Origin: Leptodontidium sp. MPI-SDFR-AT-0119
Taxonomy: Eukaryota > Ascomycota > Leotiomycetes > Helotiales > Leptodontidiaceae
DNA: 64,000 bases
Direction: 5' to 3'
Assembly (NCBI GenBank): GCA_020726505.1
Contig: JAHLEZ010000002.1
Span: 2,976,001-3,040,000 of the forward strand
This document shows positions 1 to 10,663 of the stretch, in pieces (the stretch's first letter is position 1; every line of letters begins with the position of its first letter). The notes beneath the pieces were generated by a model. It saw only the letters and a program-made list of their open reading frames with translations, was not told where the DNA came from and searched no databases. A program made the translations under genes and the position numbers.

Positions 1-1085
1 CGAGGAAGCTCATTAATACAAGTGATCTGGTCCTAACGGCGATCGTAAGAATGCCTAACCCAGCGTTTGTTTTCGCCGTAACAGACCCCCCATGGTTGAA
101 CAAATATTGAACCACGCTTGATCTGCCTTTTAGAGCTGCAGCGAGCATCGCAGTTTGCCCATTCGCATCACGACTGTCCATTTCAAGCCCGGCTTCAGTT
201 AATAGGGAGACGATCTTTTCCCGACCTTTTGTGGCCGCCATCATTAAAGCTGTTTTGCCCTCAGGAAAGAGTCCAATACCATTACCGAGAATACTCCCCT
301 CTTCATGGCCAGCTGGCAGCTTCAAATTGACATCAGCGCCACGAGAGATGAGTACTTCGGCAACTTTAGCATCGCCATTCTCGCAAGCAATCATCAGAGC
401 TGTGTATCCTTGGTTGTCCATGGAATTAATCAATATACTGGTCCCGCTATCAAATCCACCATCTTAAAGCTTCCTTGATGGCACACTTGATGCAGAAGTG
501 TCTGCCCCTTCTCATTCAAAACTTCCAAGCTAGCTCCGTGTTTGACCAAGATTGAGAAAACATTTGCTTATTTATGTTTACAAGCTACTGTGACTGGAGT
601 ATTGTTCTTGCAGTCCCTTCGTTCGATTTCAAACCCTGCCTCAAGTAGAGCTGTGACAGTTTCTGGTATCCCGCGAGCAACTGCGTTGAACAGCGGAGAT
701 TGACCTTCTGTGTTGACAAAATCCGGATATACACCGAGTTCCAGTAAGCATTTGAGCCCCACAATACGTGCTGGGCTGTTTGCACATTTCAATAGTTGCT
801 CGGATAGTCTGGAATCCTTCGCCAAATTCATTTTGTCGGCCCCAGCTTGTAGTAAAATCAGCATAAGCTCACGTGACCCAGTCGCTGTCGCCAGGAACAG
901 AGCAGTATCTCCAATCGAGTCTGTCCAGTTCACGTTTAACTCTCTAGTAGCTTGGCAATGTTGGCGTGCCCATTGACTACAGCTGCCGATAGAGGGGTCT
1001 GAAAGGAAGCCACATCCGTTAAGGCGACTACGCGATTGACGTTCTCAGAACGGTTGTCCGCATACACCTCTATTTGGCACAAGGG
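1..1085 (-). pseudogene. Ankyrin-repeat protein, decayed, runs off the left edge
   Basis: On the minus strand this stretch reads as consecutive ankyrin repeats, with helix-turn signatures such as TPLSAAVVNGHANIAKLL (about 950-1010), GDTALFLATATGSRELMLIL (about 860-920), QSPLFNAVARGIPETVTALL and, beyond the break, GYTALMIACENGDAKVAEVL (about 345-410). The frame is interrupted by an in-frame TAA at 936-938 followed by a frame change, by a TAA at 568-570 inside the repeat after NTPVTVACKHK, and by another frame change near 440-460. Repeats then continue in one frame to the left edge. Ankyrin arrays of this kind are usually the C-terminal sensor part of fungal NACHT or other STAND proteins; no NTPase part lies next to it, so the original architecture is unknown. 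Several breaks make a functional gene unlikely. The 5' end near 1085 is approximate. Confidence 0.8.
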
Positions 1086-1161
1086 CTGGAAGGTGTCTGG
1101 TTTACAAGAGAATGGAGTTGTTTCAATTTGTCAGCGGAGAGCCAAAGCACAAAACAAAATT

Positions 1162-2628
1162 TCAAATAGTATCATAATTTCGAAACCCAGCATTATACAG
1201 TGCTTTGACAGCAACTTCCATCAACCCCAAGAACCGTTCTTTGTTCAAGAAGACGTCCGCTTCATGCCAATCCGTATCATTTCCTTCGTCTTCTGGAGTC
1301 TTTGAAGCATGGGCACTCAAATACATATTGCCCATCAGTCCAGCTAGGTTTCGGAAACCTTTGTGGTTCATATTCTCTGGCAGAATCTCAACCATCACCG
1401 ATCCTTCTCTAAGAAACATCCCATGAGTTAATCCCGCGCCATGCACTCCAACGAGGATATCGGTTTGGCGGATAGTCCGTAGTTGCTGCTCGAAAGAAAT
1501 AGAACCGAAATCGATAATTTGGATCTTCAGGTGTGGGACTTTTGTTTTGAGCTCGTCGAGCAGTGACTGGTTATCGATTAATCGCCGGGTTTTCTTTCGA
1601 TCGATGAATGTGAGCACGATATCCCCCTCATGTGGCGCCCAAGCTTTAATGTTGTAGAGATCTAGAACTCGATGTGCAAAGGTGTGCAAAAGAGGGGATC
1701 GTTCGCACTGATTGATTTCCCAGTCACCTTGCCAATATGGGTTACCACCACCTGCTAGTGGGATTATAATGTTCTCGACCTTCGTGCTCTCCGAAACATC
1801 TTTCCATCTGACGACGGGTCTCTTTGCGAAAAGTGACCACAGATCGAAATAGGGGCCATTATCGTGATCATCTAAGATGACAATCTGGGTATTTTCTTCA
1901 TCGCCGAGGTCGAAAAGAGGTTCTCCTCCAACTAGGCCCCTGGTGATTCGCAGAACATCGATAGTCATAGTCAAGGAAAGGATTTCCATTAACGAATGCC
2001 ACAAATTACCCGATCCTTCCCGTTTGAGTAGGATAGTGAAATTTCGCGTCGAATTCGGTGCTTTAACATTGATATCCATTTCCATAGCTTTATCAAAGAT
2101 AACTCGTGGCCCGGTGTCATACCAGTAAGAAGTAAGTTCACTCAATGCCGGCGTACCCTCCAAAGTCTCGACCGCGGTTAAGACCCTTGGCTCACAGCTG
2201 AGAGCGAACTTCTTATCCGTCACATCGTAGACTGCAGACCTTCCGAAGCAAAACATATCCACCCGAGAATTGACTGTTCTGCTATGAAAGCAAATTAAAT
2301 TGGGTTGCGAATTCGGAGTGCAGTATCCAGTTCTGGAGTCGCTGAGATTTTCTAGATACTTGCGGCCAAATCTCTCCGCACAAAAGGACGTTTCGTAGGG
2401 TTCGAGATTGTACTCTGGAAGGCTCTGCAAGCCCAGGGAGCTGTCATGTTGCGTCGAGTTAACGAGGGGTATTTTCCATTGGGAATGGAGGTCTGCGGTT
2501 CGAACATGTTGTGGTAAACTGTGTAGAGAGGAGATGACGACGAGAAGAACTAAAACTGTAGTAGCAGACAAGATTCGAAGGCTACGACGGAGCTGGAAGA
2601 AGTTCCAAGAGCGTATAGATGCGAGCAT
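1162..2628 (-). CDS. GT61 (DUF563) family glycosyltransferase, type II membrane protein
   Basis: A single exon of 488 codons. The first true ATG is at 2628; the frame stays open upstream to about 2763 but only with a TTG. The N-terminus is short, cytosolic and basic, followed by one hydrophobic helix (about residues 16-35, ILSATTVLVLLVVISSL) and a lumenal domain, the usual layout of a Golgi type II glycosyltransferase. The C-terminal third carries the GT61/DUF563 hallmark VGVHGAGLTHGMFL followed by a hydrophobic strand and a conserved NHKGFRNLAG segment. The family includes EGF-domain O-GlcNAc transferases and xylosyltransferases; fungal members of this shape are mostly uncharacterised, so donor and acceptor cannot be named. 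No lesions are seen. It is followed on the same strand by the decayed ankyrin gene, with no sign of functional linkage. Confidence 0.85.
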   Translation of the reverse strand: MLASIRSWNFFQLRRSLRILSATTVLVLLVVISSLHSLPQHVRTADLHSQWKIPLVNSTQHDSSLGLQSLPEYNLEPYETSFCAERFGRKYLENLSDSRTGYCTPNSQPNLICFHSRTVNSRVDMFCFGRSAVYDVTDKKFALSCEPRVLTAVETLEGTPALSELTSYWYDTGPRVIFDKAMEMDINVKAPNSTRNFTILLKREGSGNLWHSLMEILSLTMTIDVLRITRGLVGGEPLFDLGDEENTQIVILDDHDNGPYFDLWSLFAKRPVVRWKDVSESTKVENIIIPLAGGGNPYWQGDWEINQCERSPLLHTFAHRVLDLYNIKAWAPHEGDIVLTFIDRKKTRRLIDNQSLLDELKTKVPHLKIQIIDFGSISFEQQLRTIRQTDILVGVHGAGLTHGMFLREGSVMVEILPENMNHKGFRNLAGLMGNMYLSAHASKTPEDEGNDTDWHEADVFLNKERFLGLMEVAVKALYNAGFRNYDTI

Positions 2629-2690
2629 GTCGATTTCAAGGAGAGTGAACTCATGGAGTCGAAGATTCTGATTCTCAAGACGATGAAGAG

Positions 2691-2764
2691 AACCAGACGC
2701 CAAGAGGGACCTCGTATGGTACCAAAGAACCAGACGCCAAGATGGACCTCGTGTAGTACCCAAG
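2691..2764. repeat. 37-bp tandem duplication, two copies
   Basis: Two head-to-tail copies (2691-2727 and 2728-2764), each starting AACCAGACGCCAAGA, differ at only a few bases. They lie just upstream of the GT61 start codon, in its 5' leader or promoter. As 37 is not a multiple of three, the duplication argues against translation starting upstream of it. Confidence 0.85.
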
Positions 2765-3333
2765 AAAGCTAGCCTTTAAGTGGGTTTCATTGCACGGCAT
2801 GTTTATTTATGCCGCTGCTAGACCCGCTTAGCTAGGTCATGCATGCCGTGTGCTTGCCGTGAGGGGGTTGTCCAGTATTCCGGACGCGTAACTTTGCCAA
2901 GCGGCCCATTGGGCTCTCCACTAGCCGGATCGGCCATACGCAGGGTTCGAAATCCTCTTTTCACGGTCCGTCGAAGTGCAGTCCTCCAGATAGGTATTTC
3001 CTTTTCTCTTTTCTAAACTTCTACAGTCGCTTGCAAAATCGGCTTCGCCCCCTTCGCTTAAATAGATTCTGGGCATAGACTACATTGGCCAATTTTCGCT
3101 GGCACCGTACGTGTTTGTCATCCTATACAGCTATAGTATTGTATTATACTATACGCTTCACTTCGTTTCACTCGTTCCTGGAAGCCAAGTCGATTGAAAA
3201 CTGATGCTTGATTTTCGACGTGCAACAAAGAGCTGCAGTCCGAAGGAGACTAATGGAGAGCGATCCGCGAGGTCCCCAGCCCTGCAAGTTCCCTCTCCCA
3301 GGCATGTGGGGACAAATTTGACACAGAGCTTGC
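2765..3333. other. Gene-free interval with a tRNA-like Pol III box pair
   Basis: No convincing coding frame. At 2894-2904 TTGCCAAGCGG resembles a tRNA A box, and at 2944-2955 GGTTCGAAATCC resembles a B box with one extra base; the spacing suits a tRNA. CGGAC (2881-2885) and GTCCG (2966-2970) could pair, but a complete cloverleaf cannot be drawn. The best reading is a decayed tRNA or tRNA-derived SINE-like relic. Confidence 0.3.
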
Positions 3334-4402
3334 CTATCCAGCAAATTCGTGCTTTGCCATCCCTTTCAATTCTGTCTTATACCGAAACACATGGCCACCT
3401 TCGTCTCCAGGTGCCGCATCCTCTGGAAGAGGCTGAGCGCTGGTGATAAACAATATATCATTGCCTCGTCCACCCCAAGTAGGGCAGGTGATGAGCTTCG
3501 CTGGGAAGCGGATTGTCTTGAGTAGGCTTCCTTCGGGGGTATAAACCATCACGCAGTTCAACATAAACATTGCAACCCAGAGGTTGCCTTCTTGGCTAGG
3601 ATGAGGTTAGATTGTAGAAAACAGAACGGTTAGAATGAAGGACTTACTCGACCACACAGCCATCATTCAACACACCCTGTGGGAGATCCCCTATGATCTT
3701 CATTTTGTTACATATTTTCCCTGTCTCCCTGTCAAAGTCATACCGCCAAGTTATCTGCGGCACCGAATCGTTGAAATACACTTCATACTCTTAGTTCCTG
3801 TATCTCTCTCCAGAAATTGACTTACTGCATTTCCCATCCGGACTCCATCCGATTCCATTTCCACACCCGATTCCCGTATCCATGATAGTGCAAGTCCCAT
3901 CCGCTTCATACCTCCACAACCTACCTCTCGGGCTCCCATACCCCTCTGGCAAACTCTTCCCTCCCATCTTCGCAAAAAGAGCCTTCATATCAACCTCGCC
4001 AATCCAAAACCGTCCTTGTGGATCGACACCACCATCATTCATAGCCCAAGCTTCACTATCCTCTTTCTTGATCAACTCTTTCAACACAACGACACCTCCT
4101 GTCTTCTCATCCAGTAATGCAATTCCTTGCTGGTACCCACAGATGTAACTTCCTGGTGTTCCTTTCCTGAAATAGATCGCCGTGATGCGGCCAAATGGGA
4201 CTTCGAGGATGCGTGCCCTACCGATTGCTTCGCCGGTAGAAGGGTCTACTGTGAGGATATGAACTGCACAGGGTGTGGAGTAGCAATCGATCCAGTGGAG
4301 CGTGGAATCACAGGCACGGTAGATTGGGGATTCGCCAAGTAGGTTAGGGGGAGTATTCCTGTACCAGACAGGGCCTCCATCAATATTTTCTGTCGAGTTC
4401 AT
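3334..4402 (-). CDS. SMP-30/gluconolactonase/LRE-like (regucalcin) family protein
   Basis: Three exons: 4402-3826, 3780-3648 and 3595-3334, with introns of 45 and 52 bp that start GTAAG and end AG. The spliced product has 323 residues, a normal length for the family. Recognisable six-bladed beta-propeller segments are LGESPIYRACDSTLHWIDCY at the start, AMNDGGVDPQGRFWIGEVDM in the middle, GIGWSPDGKCMYFNDS across the first splice junction, and MNDGCVVDQEGNLWVAMF-like sequence across the second. The acidic residue near the N-terminus (GESP) and the Asn/Asp in the NDG and YFNDS motifs are the usual metal ligands. Members hydrolyse sugar lactones or related esters with a divalent metal; the substrate cannot be told from sequence. 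No signal peptide, so probably cytosolic. The first splice was placed using the family motif SPDGK-MYFND. Confidence 0.85.
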
Positions 4403-4459
4403 GATTTGTGAAGAGGAAGGAGTACAGGGTAAGCAGAATTCCGAGTTACTTGCAAGAAT

Positions 4460-4479
4460 GTGATATACTTATATATCAC
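4460..4479. promoter_or_regulatory. Near-palindrome upstream of the SMP-30 gene
   Basis: GTGATATA and TATATCAC face each other around a 4-bp centre, about 58 bp upstream of the ATG at 4402. It could be a TATA-type core promoter element or a dimeric factor site; the sequence alone does not decide. Confidence 0.3.
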
Positions 4480-6222
4480 AAGGAAGCCATGTCTCCTCCT
4501 CGGAAGAGCGACTTCTAAAGTCCTAATTCTGTGAGGTGCAAGCGCGAAAATTCGCTTGACCTACTTAAGATCTGCATTGTCCTCACTATCCATACCAGAA
4601 TGCGGGCGGACAGTGCTGCCTAACGAGTAAGAACACTCTACTAAACTTTACTCTTTACATAGCCCTGGATGTGCAATATTCAAAGCCAGAGAGTTTCTTT
4701 ATTATTGCATGGTTAGGTTAGCTATCTTCGGGGCCACCAAAGCGTTCTAGATAATCCTTTATTAACCGGGGGAGTTACCTAATAAACTTTTGTATTCTAG
4801 TTAAGATATTACCTATTTAAGGTAAGTAGATTTATAGGGTTTTAGATCTATTACCCTTACTATACTATTTGTATTTTCGCATTTTCTACTCCTCTTAGAT
4901 CTACCCACAGGTGGGTACGAAGCCGCCGCGCCAGTGAATGCTCTCTTGTTTCAAGCCCTTTGATATGCAAGGTTCAAGCCATTCGAGAATCTCTACGCTA
5001 ATGTATAGTGACTAGGTCCGTTATCTCCGATGCTGCCGAAGCTCTGCATGAAAAGGTCTTGGATGCCTCCTTTTCTCAACTGGCGTTTGAATTTGTGGGC
5101 TGATGCTCTCATCGGCCGAAGCACTGATCGGCCGAATCTTCTTCGGGTACTAAACCTCATTTGGACGTTATATACTGTCTCTAGCCTGTCCACTCACACA
5201 CCCACCCGAAGAACCTCCTCTTCAAATCTTTGCGGTGCATCGTACCACCCCTCACCATACACCCTCGATGTCATCCCCATATTCAGGTCCGTCCCTGTCA
5301 CCCTATGCATGATCCTCGAATTCGCTACCAACATTGGCCCCATCGCCTCCGCGTCACCCTCCGAATAGTTAAAGTAATGTTGCCACGGACGTCATATTGA
5401 CCATGCCGTTTAGCTATCGAACAAAATCGGCCCATTACTGTTATTGAATCAAGCGGGTTTGGCGCTAGAGGATATTGCGCTAGGGCAAAACCTTGAGAGG
5501 ATAATCGGTTGGGGAAAGGAAGTGGCGGTTACGTTAAAGAATTTGGTTGGAACTTGGAACGTTGGGGGATTCTACGTAGCCCAAGTATTGTGTACAAATT
5601 AAGTGGTGCGTAGAAACCAAATGATGCGTGTACACCAAGTAGTACATTCAAACTAGGTAGTAAATCCGAAATCTTGATTATATCATTGAAAGTGTAACGC
5701 GCGCCACCTCAGCGGCATCGTATTTACGACCTCGCAAAGAACGCTCGCATAAAGTCCGACGGGCAAAAATCCCTCACGAGTCAGAATGACACAAAGCCTC
5801 GAATATAATGTGGTTGCCCATTTGGTCGCAGCCGGCCGGAAACCATACAAGACACAGTTGTGCCGGGGACGGTCCGTGGCAGCATGCAAGCTTGCCGTGA
5901 TGAAGTCTGAAGTGTTTTTCATCCAACATGGGCCAATCTGACCATTACAGCTTAGGCGCCGAAATTTTGCTTTGCGACCCCTAAATAACAGACCGGATAT
6001 CCCATTTGCTGCCAGGATCGAGGCGATACACCCAATCGGGGTATTTTATCTATGATTCATTCAAAGACTAGTCCAATGGCTTCCTACCTCAAAAGTCCGA
6101 CCCTGATGGCAAGAAAGGGGATACATAGGGGAAGATTTCCGTTGGTCCTAAACACAAATTGTTCTCGCACGCATATCAATTTCCCATCCTCTCACCTTCA
6201 CACTGCATCCTCATCTGTCAAG
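4480..6222. other. Intergenic stretch with possible gene relics
   Basis: 4600-4900 is AT-rich and non-coding. Between about 5200 and 5400 the minus strand has an open stretch without a usable start (segments such as GDAEAMGPMLVANSRIMHR and GWYDAPQRFEEEVLRVGV, ending in a stop) that looks protein-like. Between about 5420 and 5600 the plus strand has another start-less stretch (NQAGLALEDIALGQNLERI ... GTWNVGGFYVAQVL). I recognise neither. They may be fragments of decayed genes or chance frames. No intact gene was found. Confidence 0.35.
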
Positions 6223-7509
6223 ATGGTCAAATCACTCCCTTTTGGCGACAACCAGGTCCCCATTCCCGGATTCGGCGCAATGGGACTGAATGCCATGATG
6301 GGTACCAATCTCTCCTACGAAGAAGCCGAACCAGTTCTTGAGAAAGCGATTGAGCTAGGTTCTACATTCTGGGACACTGCGGTACGTCAAATGAAAACTG
6401 GATTTATAGAAAGAGTACGGTTCTAACTACATGCATAAACTCCAGGTTGTCTATGCAGCGGGTGCCAATGAGAAATTACTTGGAGACTTTATCAAGAAGC
6501 ATAACGTCCGGGACAAGGTTTTTGGTAAGTATCTGTAGCCTCCATTGCCTATGCAACGTGATCTGGCTAATGGTTAGTGCCTGTTAAGTTGCATCCAAAT
6601 GTGGATTTGATGTTTTCCATGCGGAGGGCGCCGTCACCAACTCGGCAGCGCACATCAAGGAGTATATCGAGGGTACAATTGAAAGACTTGGGTTCGCTCC
6701 TGATCTTTATTATCTTCACAGGATAGATCCGAGTAAGCATAAGTTCCTCATTAATTTTCGTGCATGCGAGAACATGTACTGATTTACGTGGTAGACACTC
6801 CACTCGAGGAATCGATTGGCGCCCTCGATGAGCTTCGCCGTGCTGGCAAAACCAAATATATTGGCCTCTCCGAATGTTCTGCAGCTACTCTACGCAGAGC
6901 AAACTCGAGTTCGTTGTTGAAGGTTCTATGTACCTTCAAATACTAACGGTGTCCGTAGTTGCAAAGATCGATGCCATTCAGGCCGAGTATTCCGCCTTTG
7001 AGACGCTGCACGAAACAAATGGGCTTATTGACACAGCCAAAGAACTAGGCGTGGCGTTCGTAGCCTTCAGCCCTCTCGGACACGGTTGGCTTGTGGACGA
7101 CTTCCAATACAAGTCGCCCAATGACTTCGCACCTGACGACTTCCGCCGGACTGGTGAGTGACACATTATTATGAAAATTGTCCTGATCACCATAAACCTA
7201 ATGTCAAACACAGTGCCCAAATTCCAAGGCGAGAGCTTCTACAGAAACAAGAAAATTGTTGATGAGATTAAGAAGCTAGCAACCAAGAAAGGATGTACAG
7301 TCGCACAAATCGCGCTCGCCTGGGTCGCATCCCAGGGTATGATCTCTATTCCTGGAACAACAAAGGCTTCACGGCTAGAGGAGAATTGGGCATCTCGGAA
7401 TATTGAGCTAACTGATGAGGAGATGAAGGAGATGCGAAGGATCGTTGAAGATGCAAAGCCGGAGGGTTTGAGATTTTCTGCACCTTTTCAGGCTAGAGTC
7501 GGCCATTGA
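6223..7509 (+). CDS. Aldo-keto reductase
   Basis: Six exons: 6223-6381, 6446-6524, 6589-6732, 6795-6908, 6959-7153 and 7214-7509. All junctions are GT...AG, and TACTAAC lies in intron 4. The product has 328 residues, typical for an aldo-keto reductase barrel. The start is the ATG opening [21 protein letters not shown]; in-frame codons upstream look like leader. All four catalytic residues are visible: Asp51 and Tyr56 (FWDTAVVYAAG), Lys83 (VFVASKCG) and His123 (YYLHRIDP). The C-terminal [14 protein letters not shown] segment is the phosphate-binding region for NADP(H). The layout resembles the AKR13 / pyridoxal reductase-like group (YakC type), so NADPH-dependent reduction of an aldehyde or ketone is expected; the natural substrate is unknown. 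Cytosolic, no targeting signal. It faces the decayed NACHT gene tail to tail. Confidence 0.9.
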
Positions 7510-8609
7510 GTTTCCTATTTTCCATCAAATGGAAACTTTTCAACCTTCTCTAGAAACCTAAACGACATGTACTTTGAAGATAAATTGAGTTCGTCATTCG
7601 AAAAGCACTTTCAAACAATCATTGTCCGTAGGATAGTGATTCAGTGCTTCGGCCGCATTAACCGGGTCCTTTGTTAATGGAGTGCTTTGAGATCGACGAG
7701 TCGTGTTCTAGTACGAACTGATTTAGGGGTGCAAATCGCAGTGTGAGATTTCGTGTGATAGCTAGCACATTAATAATATTGTGGTGGGGAAGACCTTCAG
7801 TCGGTTCTTTGCCACCTGACCGGATAGACTCTTTCCACATAAAAGAGGTCAACACTTGAAAGCTACTCAAAAACACAGCACTTTTATAGAATTCTATCTA
7901 ATACACTTTTTCTCCTCCCCTCTCTAGACTTTCACACTCTTCAGATGCGCAATATCTTTAGATTTGATCGATTCCCAATTTCCTAACCTAGATTCTCTCC
8001 CGTACCTTACTACATGCTACCTCTCTTGTTGTGTGGTTATTGGGCTTCGTTCCTCCCACAATATCACTCAAGAAGATCAACCACGAAGTCTAGGGCCACT
8101 ACAACTTCCTTCAAATAGTCGTCGCAATAAAGATATTCAGGCACGGCTGCCGAAGCCAGCATGCTTCGTACTAGGTGTCCCTTCGGCAACTTTACAGCTG
8201 AAGTAATATGCTGGAAGGTCAAATTGCCTCTGCGCACTGTGACGAAAACGTCGCAGTAGATTTGTCCCCGCGTGAACTGCTGTTTTGTGGCCTTGGCATT
8301 ACACCGAGACATCTGATCATCCAAAGCGGATTTCTGCCATTGTACCGGGGATACCTCCGAACTTCCCTATTCTGCCCAATCCATCCCTTGCTTCGACTGA
8401 GCCATCTCTAGACATTGTTATCTAGCTCAAATTAGCAAGGGATTACTAGGGCAGAAACGGGTTCCGCTGCCTCCCTGCGAGCATACAAGCTTACACCGCT
8501 GAACAGAACATAGCACTGAGTCCAATGTCAAACTAATCATACCATGAATTTGTAGAATATAGTCCATTGCCCTGCAATCATTGCGTAACTGAGAACAACC
8601 CCCAGCAAA
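7510..8609. other. Interval between the aldo-keto reductase and the NACHT pseudogene
   Basis: No recognisable gene. A minus-strand open frame at 8064-8324 could be the far C-terminal remnant of the NACHT gene, because it lies on the same strand downstream of the last recognised segment, but it shows no known domain. The rest holds short chance frames only. Confidence 0.4.
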
Positions 8610-10663
8610 TTATACTGCTGAACAGTGCAATGCGCGAACAACTTTTGTTTCGTCATCAATTAACACCAGGTGGCTGCAGGCTCTGACAAGCCTCACGAGG
8701 TCTGTTGGAATTTTGTTGATATCCCATCTTCCATCATCGATGTCAAAGGCAATGCCTTCGCAGAGTTCATCCACGATAAGTGGCCGGCGAGCACATATAA
8801 TCTACTGGAACATTCGGTTTACCAGCTTTCGGCGTTGCTTTCCTTCAATTCTACCAAGTAGTCGGTCACACGTTTCGCTGAGATCTTTCGGTAAGTCCTG
8901 GAGGGTCGATTTGATAGCGTCGTCTGTTTCAGCTATACACAACTCATTGAGTTGAAATTTGACCCACAGAAACCTGTAATTGAACATCAGTAATGTTCCG
9001 AGGACATAAATATACCTAACTCACACTCCCTTCGCTCCTTCAACTAGCGTATTGACAATCATTCGAATGGCCAATTCCCCGCTCCCTATCAGATCAGACA
9101 CTGAGTGACTAATATAGTCTTCGATGTCGGTTGAGATTCTGATTTCAGATATCTGGACTCGGAAACTGGTGGCATCGTGGGCGCAAACGCTCGGCAAGAT
9201 GTCCTCCCGACAAGAAATGAAGAGCTTCACAGGGACTTGCACTTCTGTCACCAGCGCTTTCAACGGCCCGCAAGCCTGTGTTCGATCTTCGTCAGCAACC
9301 TCGTCTATGCCGTCTATGATTATGACAACACTCTCAAACCGTTCGATGGCAGATGTGAGAATCTGTAGCACTTCTTTGGTATCTGGCGTTCGTCCCCCAT
9401 CGCCATATGCGGTTGCTATGGTTTGTGCAAGCTCTGCTGGGATTTCGATACACTCAAGTAGCGCTCGCGCCAATGCCCCAATAACGGCAATAGGAGTGAG
9501 GGACCTCTTGTCTGCATGGTCGCAGTAGTGATATGCGAGTGGAGTTTGAGATGACAGAGATACGGCCATAAAGTGGTCCGCTACACTGGAAACCAGGACA
9601 GTTTTTTCCACAGCCGGCTGTAAACAAGTTAATATAGCGAATCCGGTGGCTTCATAGCTGTAAATACGTACGAATTCCATAGCAGCATAGTACAGCTGAA
9701 GATTGATTAAGTTTGATCCAAGATTGAAACTCGGGGGCCACAAAGAGCCATGATCCTGTTTCCTCATGTTTGAAATTCCGCACTTTCTTGTGCTTTGGGT
9801 ATCTATTCAATGCGAATAGATGGTTCAATAGCGTCCTCTTCCTTCCAGCTAATCAAAAACACGAGTAAGCTTACCTTTTTTATCCTAGTTATCAATTGGG
9901 TTTTACCTCTGTTGTTTGCTTCCTACAGCTATCGGTCTCTAACGACCAATGCTCTAGGTTCTCCAGCCTCGAGCATATGACAGGTCTCCACCTTCTCAAC
10001 CGTTTTTCGGTGAATCCTGAATTTAGCTTCGGCCTCTTTCAATCTTTGTTCAATGCTTGATGAGGGAATCAGGTGCTTCAGTGGATTATTCCGTTGTTCT
10101 TTTATCATCGCTTTGAACTCCATGCAGACTTCGATGACATCCAAATACATTTTCGCCAACAACTCACTGAACCGAGGATGTTTCAGAGGTGAGAAAATCC
10201 CCTGATAGTTCTATTTCAAGGTCAGTTGCAGCTCAATAGTAGAGTCCTTGATAGGTCCACATACAAGAAGTCAGGGGAGTATGTCCTTGATTCTGCCTAG
10301 ACATTCTGCGACCTTTTCAAAGAGGCGTCCTATGGTCCTAGCAAAGACGAGAACAACTCTAATGCTTCCCTATATCGGTGATAGGATCGCGGTTGACATG
10401 CTGGCGTATACATCCATAGTCCTGCCGTAATCTTCGATCCTTTCGATAAGAGGCTGTAGAGCTTCGATAGCCTTGCGATCGGAAGAATTCATGACGAAAT
10501 TTCCAGAGTAGAGGTTTTCAATCGTAGTCTCATGGAATAAGAGTCTCCCTTCCGGCGTGAGGCTTGAAAGATATCTGTCGCGCGCAATCGTCCAAGGATC
10601 GGTCTCGAGTGATGCGGGTGTCTCTGTCGCAGCCTCGGATCCTTCTCTGCTCGAGGCAGCCAT
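8610..10663 (-). pseudogene. NACHT (STAND/NLR-like) NTPase with DUF7708-like N-terminus, inactivated
   Basis: The structure can be followed through five exons: 10663-10265, 10210-9907, 9848-9672, 9617-9025 and 8973-8610. The N-terminus (DPWTIARDRYLSSLTPEGR, then LSPI-GSIRVVL) matches the helical domain placed before fungal NACHT modules. HEETGSWLFVAPEFQSW precedes a Walker A split by intron 3 (YGIP-GCGK), followed by Walker B VVIIIDGIDEVA, the sensor-like LFISCREDILPS and the winged-helix segment IICARRPLIVDEL. The frame carries stops at 10370-10372 (where Trp is expected), 10271-10273 (Arg), 9929-9931 and 9923-9925 (probably Gln), 8802-8804 (Trp) and 8610-8612 (probably Gln). One extra A in an A6 run (complement of 9602-9607) shifts the frame inside Walker A. 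All six stops are explained by C-to-T or G-to-A changes. Fungal NLR-like proteins act in non-self recognition and cell death; this copy should be dead. The C-terminal sensor is not identified. Confidence 0.85.

Noticed and set aside
2629..2763. Upstream extension of the GT61 frame to 2763
   Set aside because: It begins with TTG, crosses the 37-bp tandem duplication and would place 45 residues before the membrane anchor.
5683..5922. 79-codon minus-strand frame
   Set aside because: No domain, no splice partners, composition not protein-like.
9124..9528. 134-codon plus-strand frame
   Set aside because: Antisense to the NACHT exon that carries Walker B; no independent evidence.
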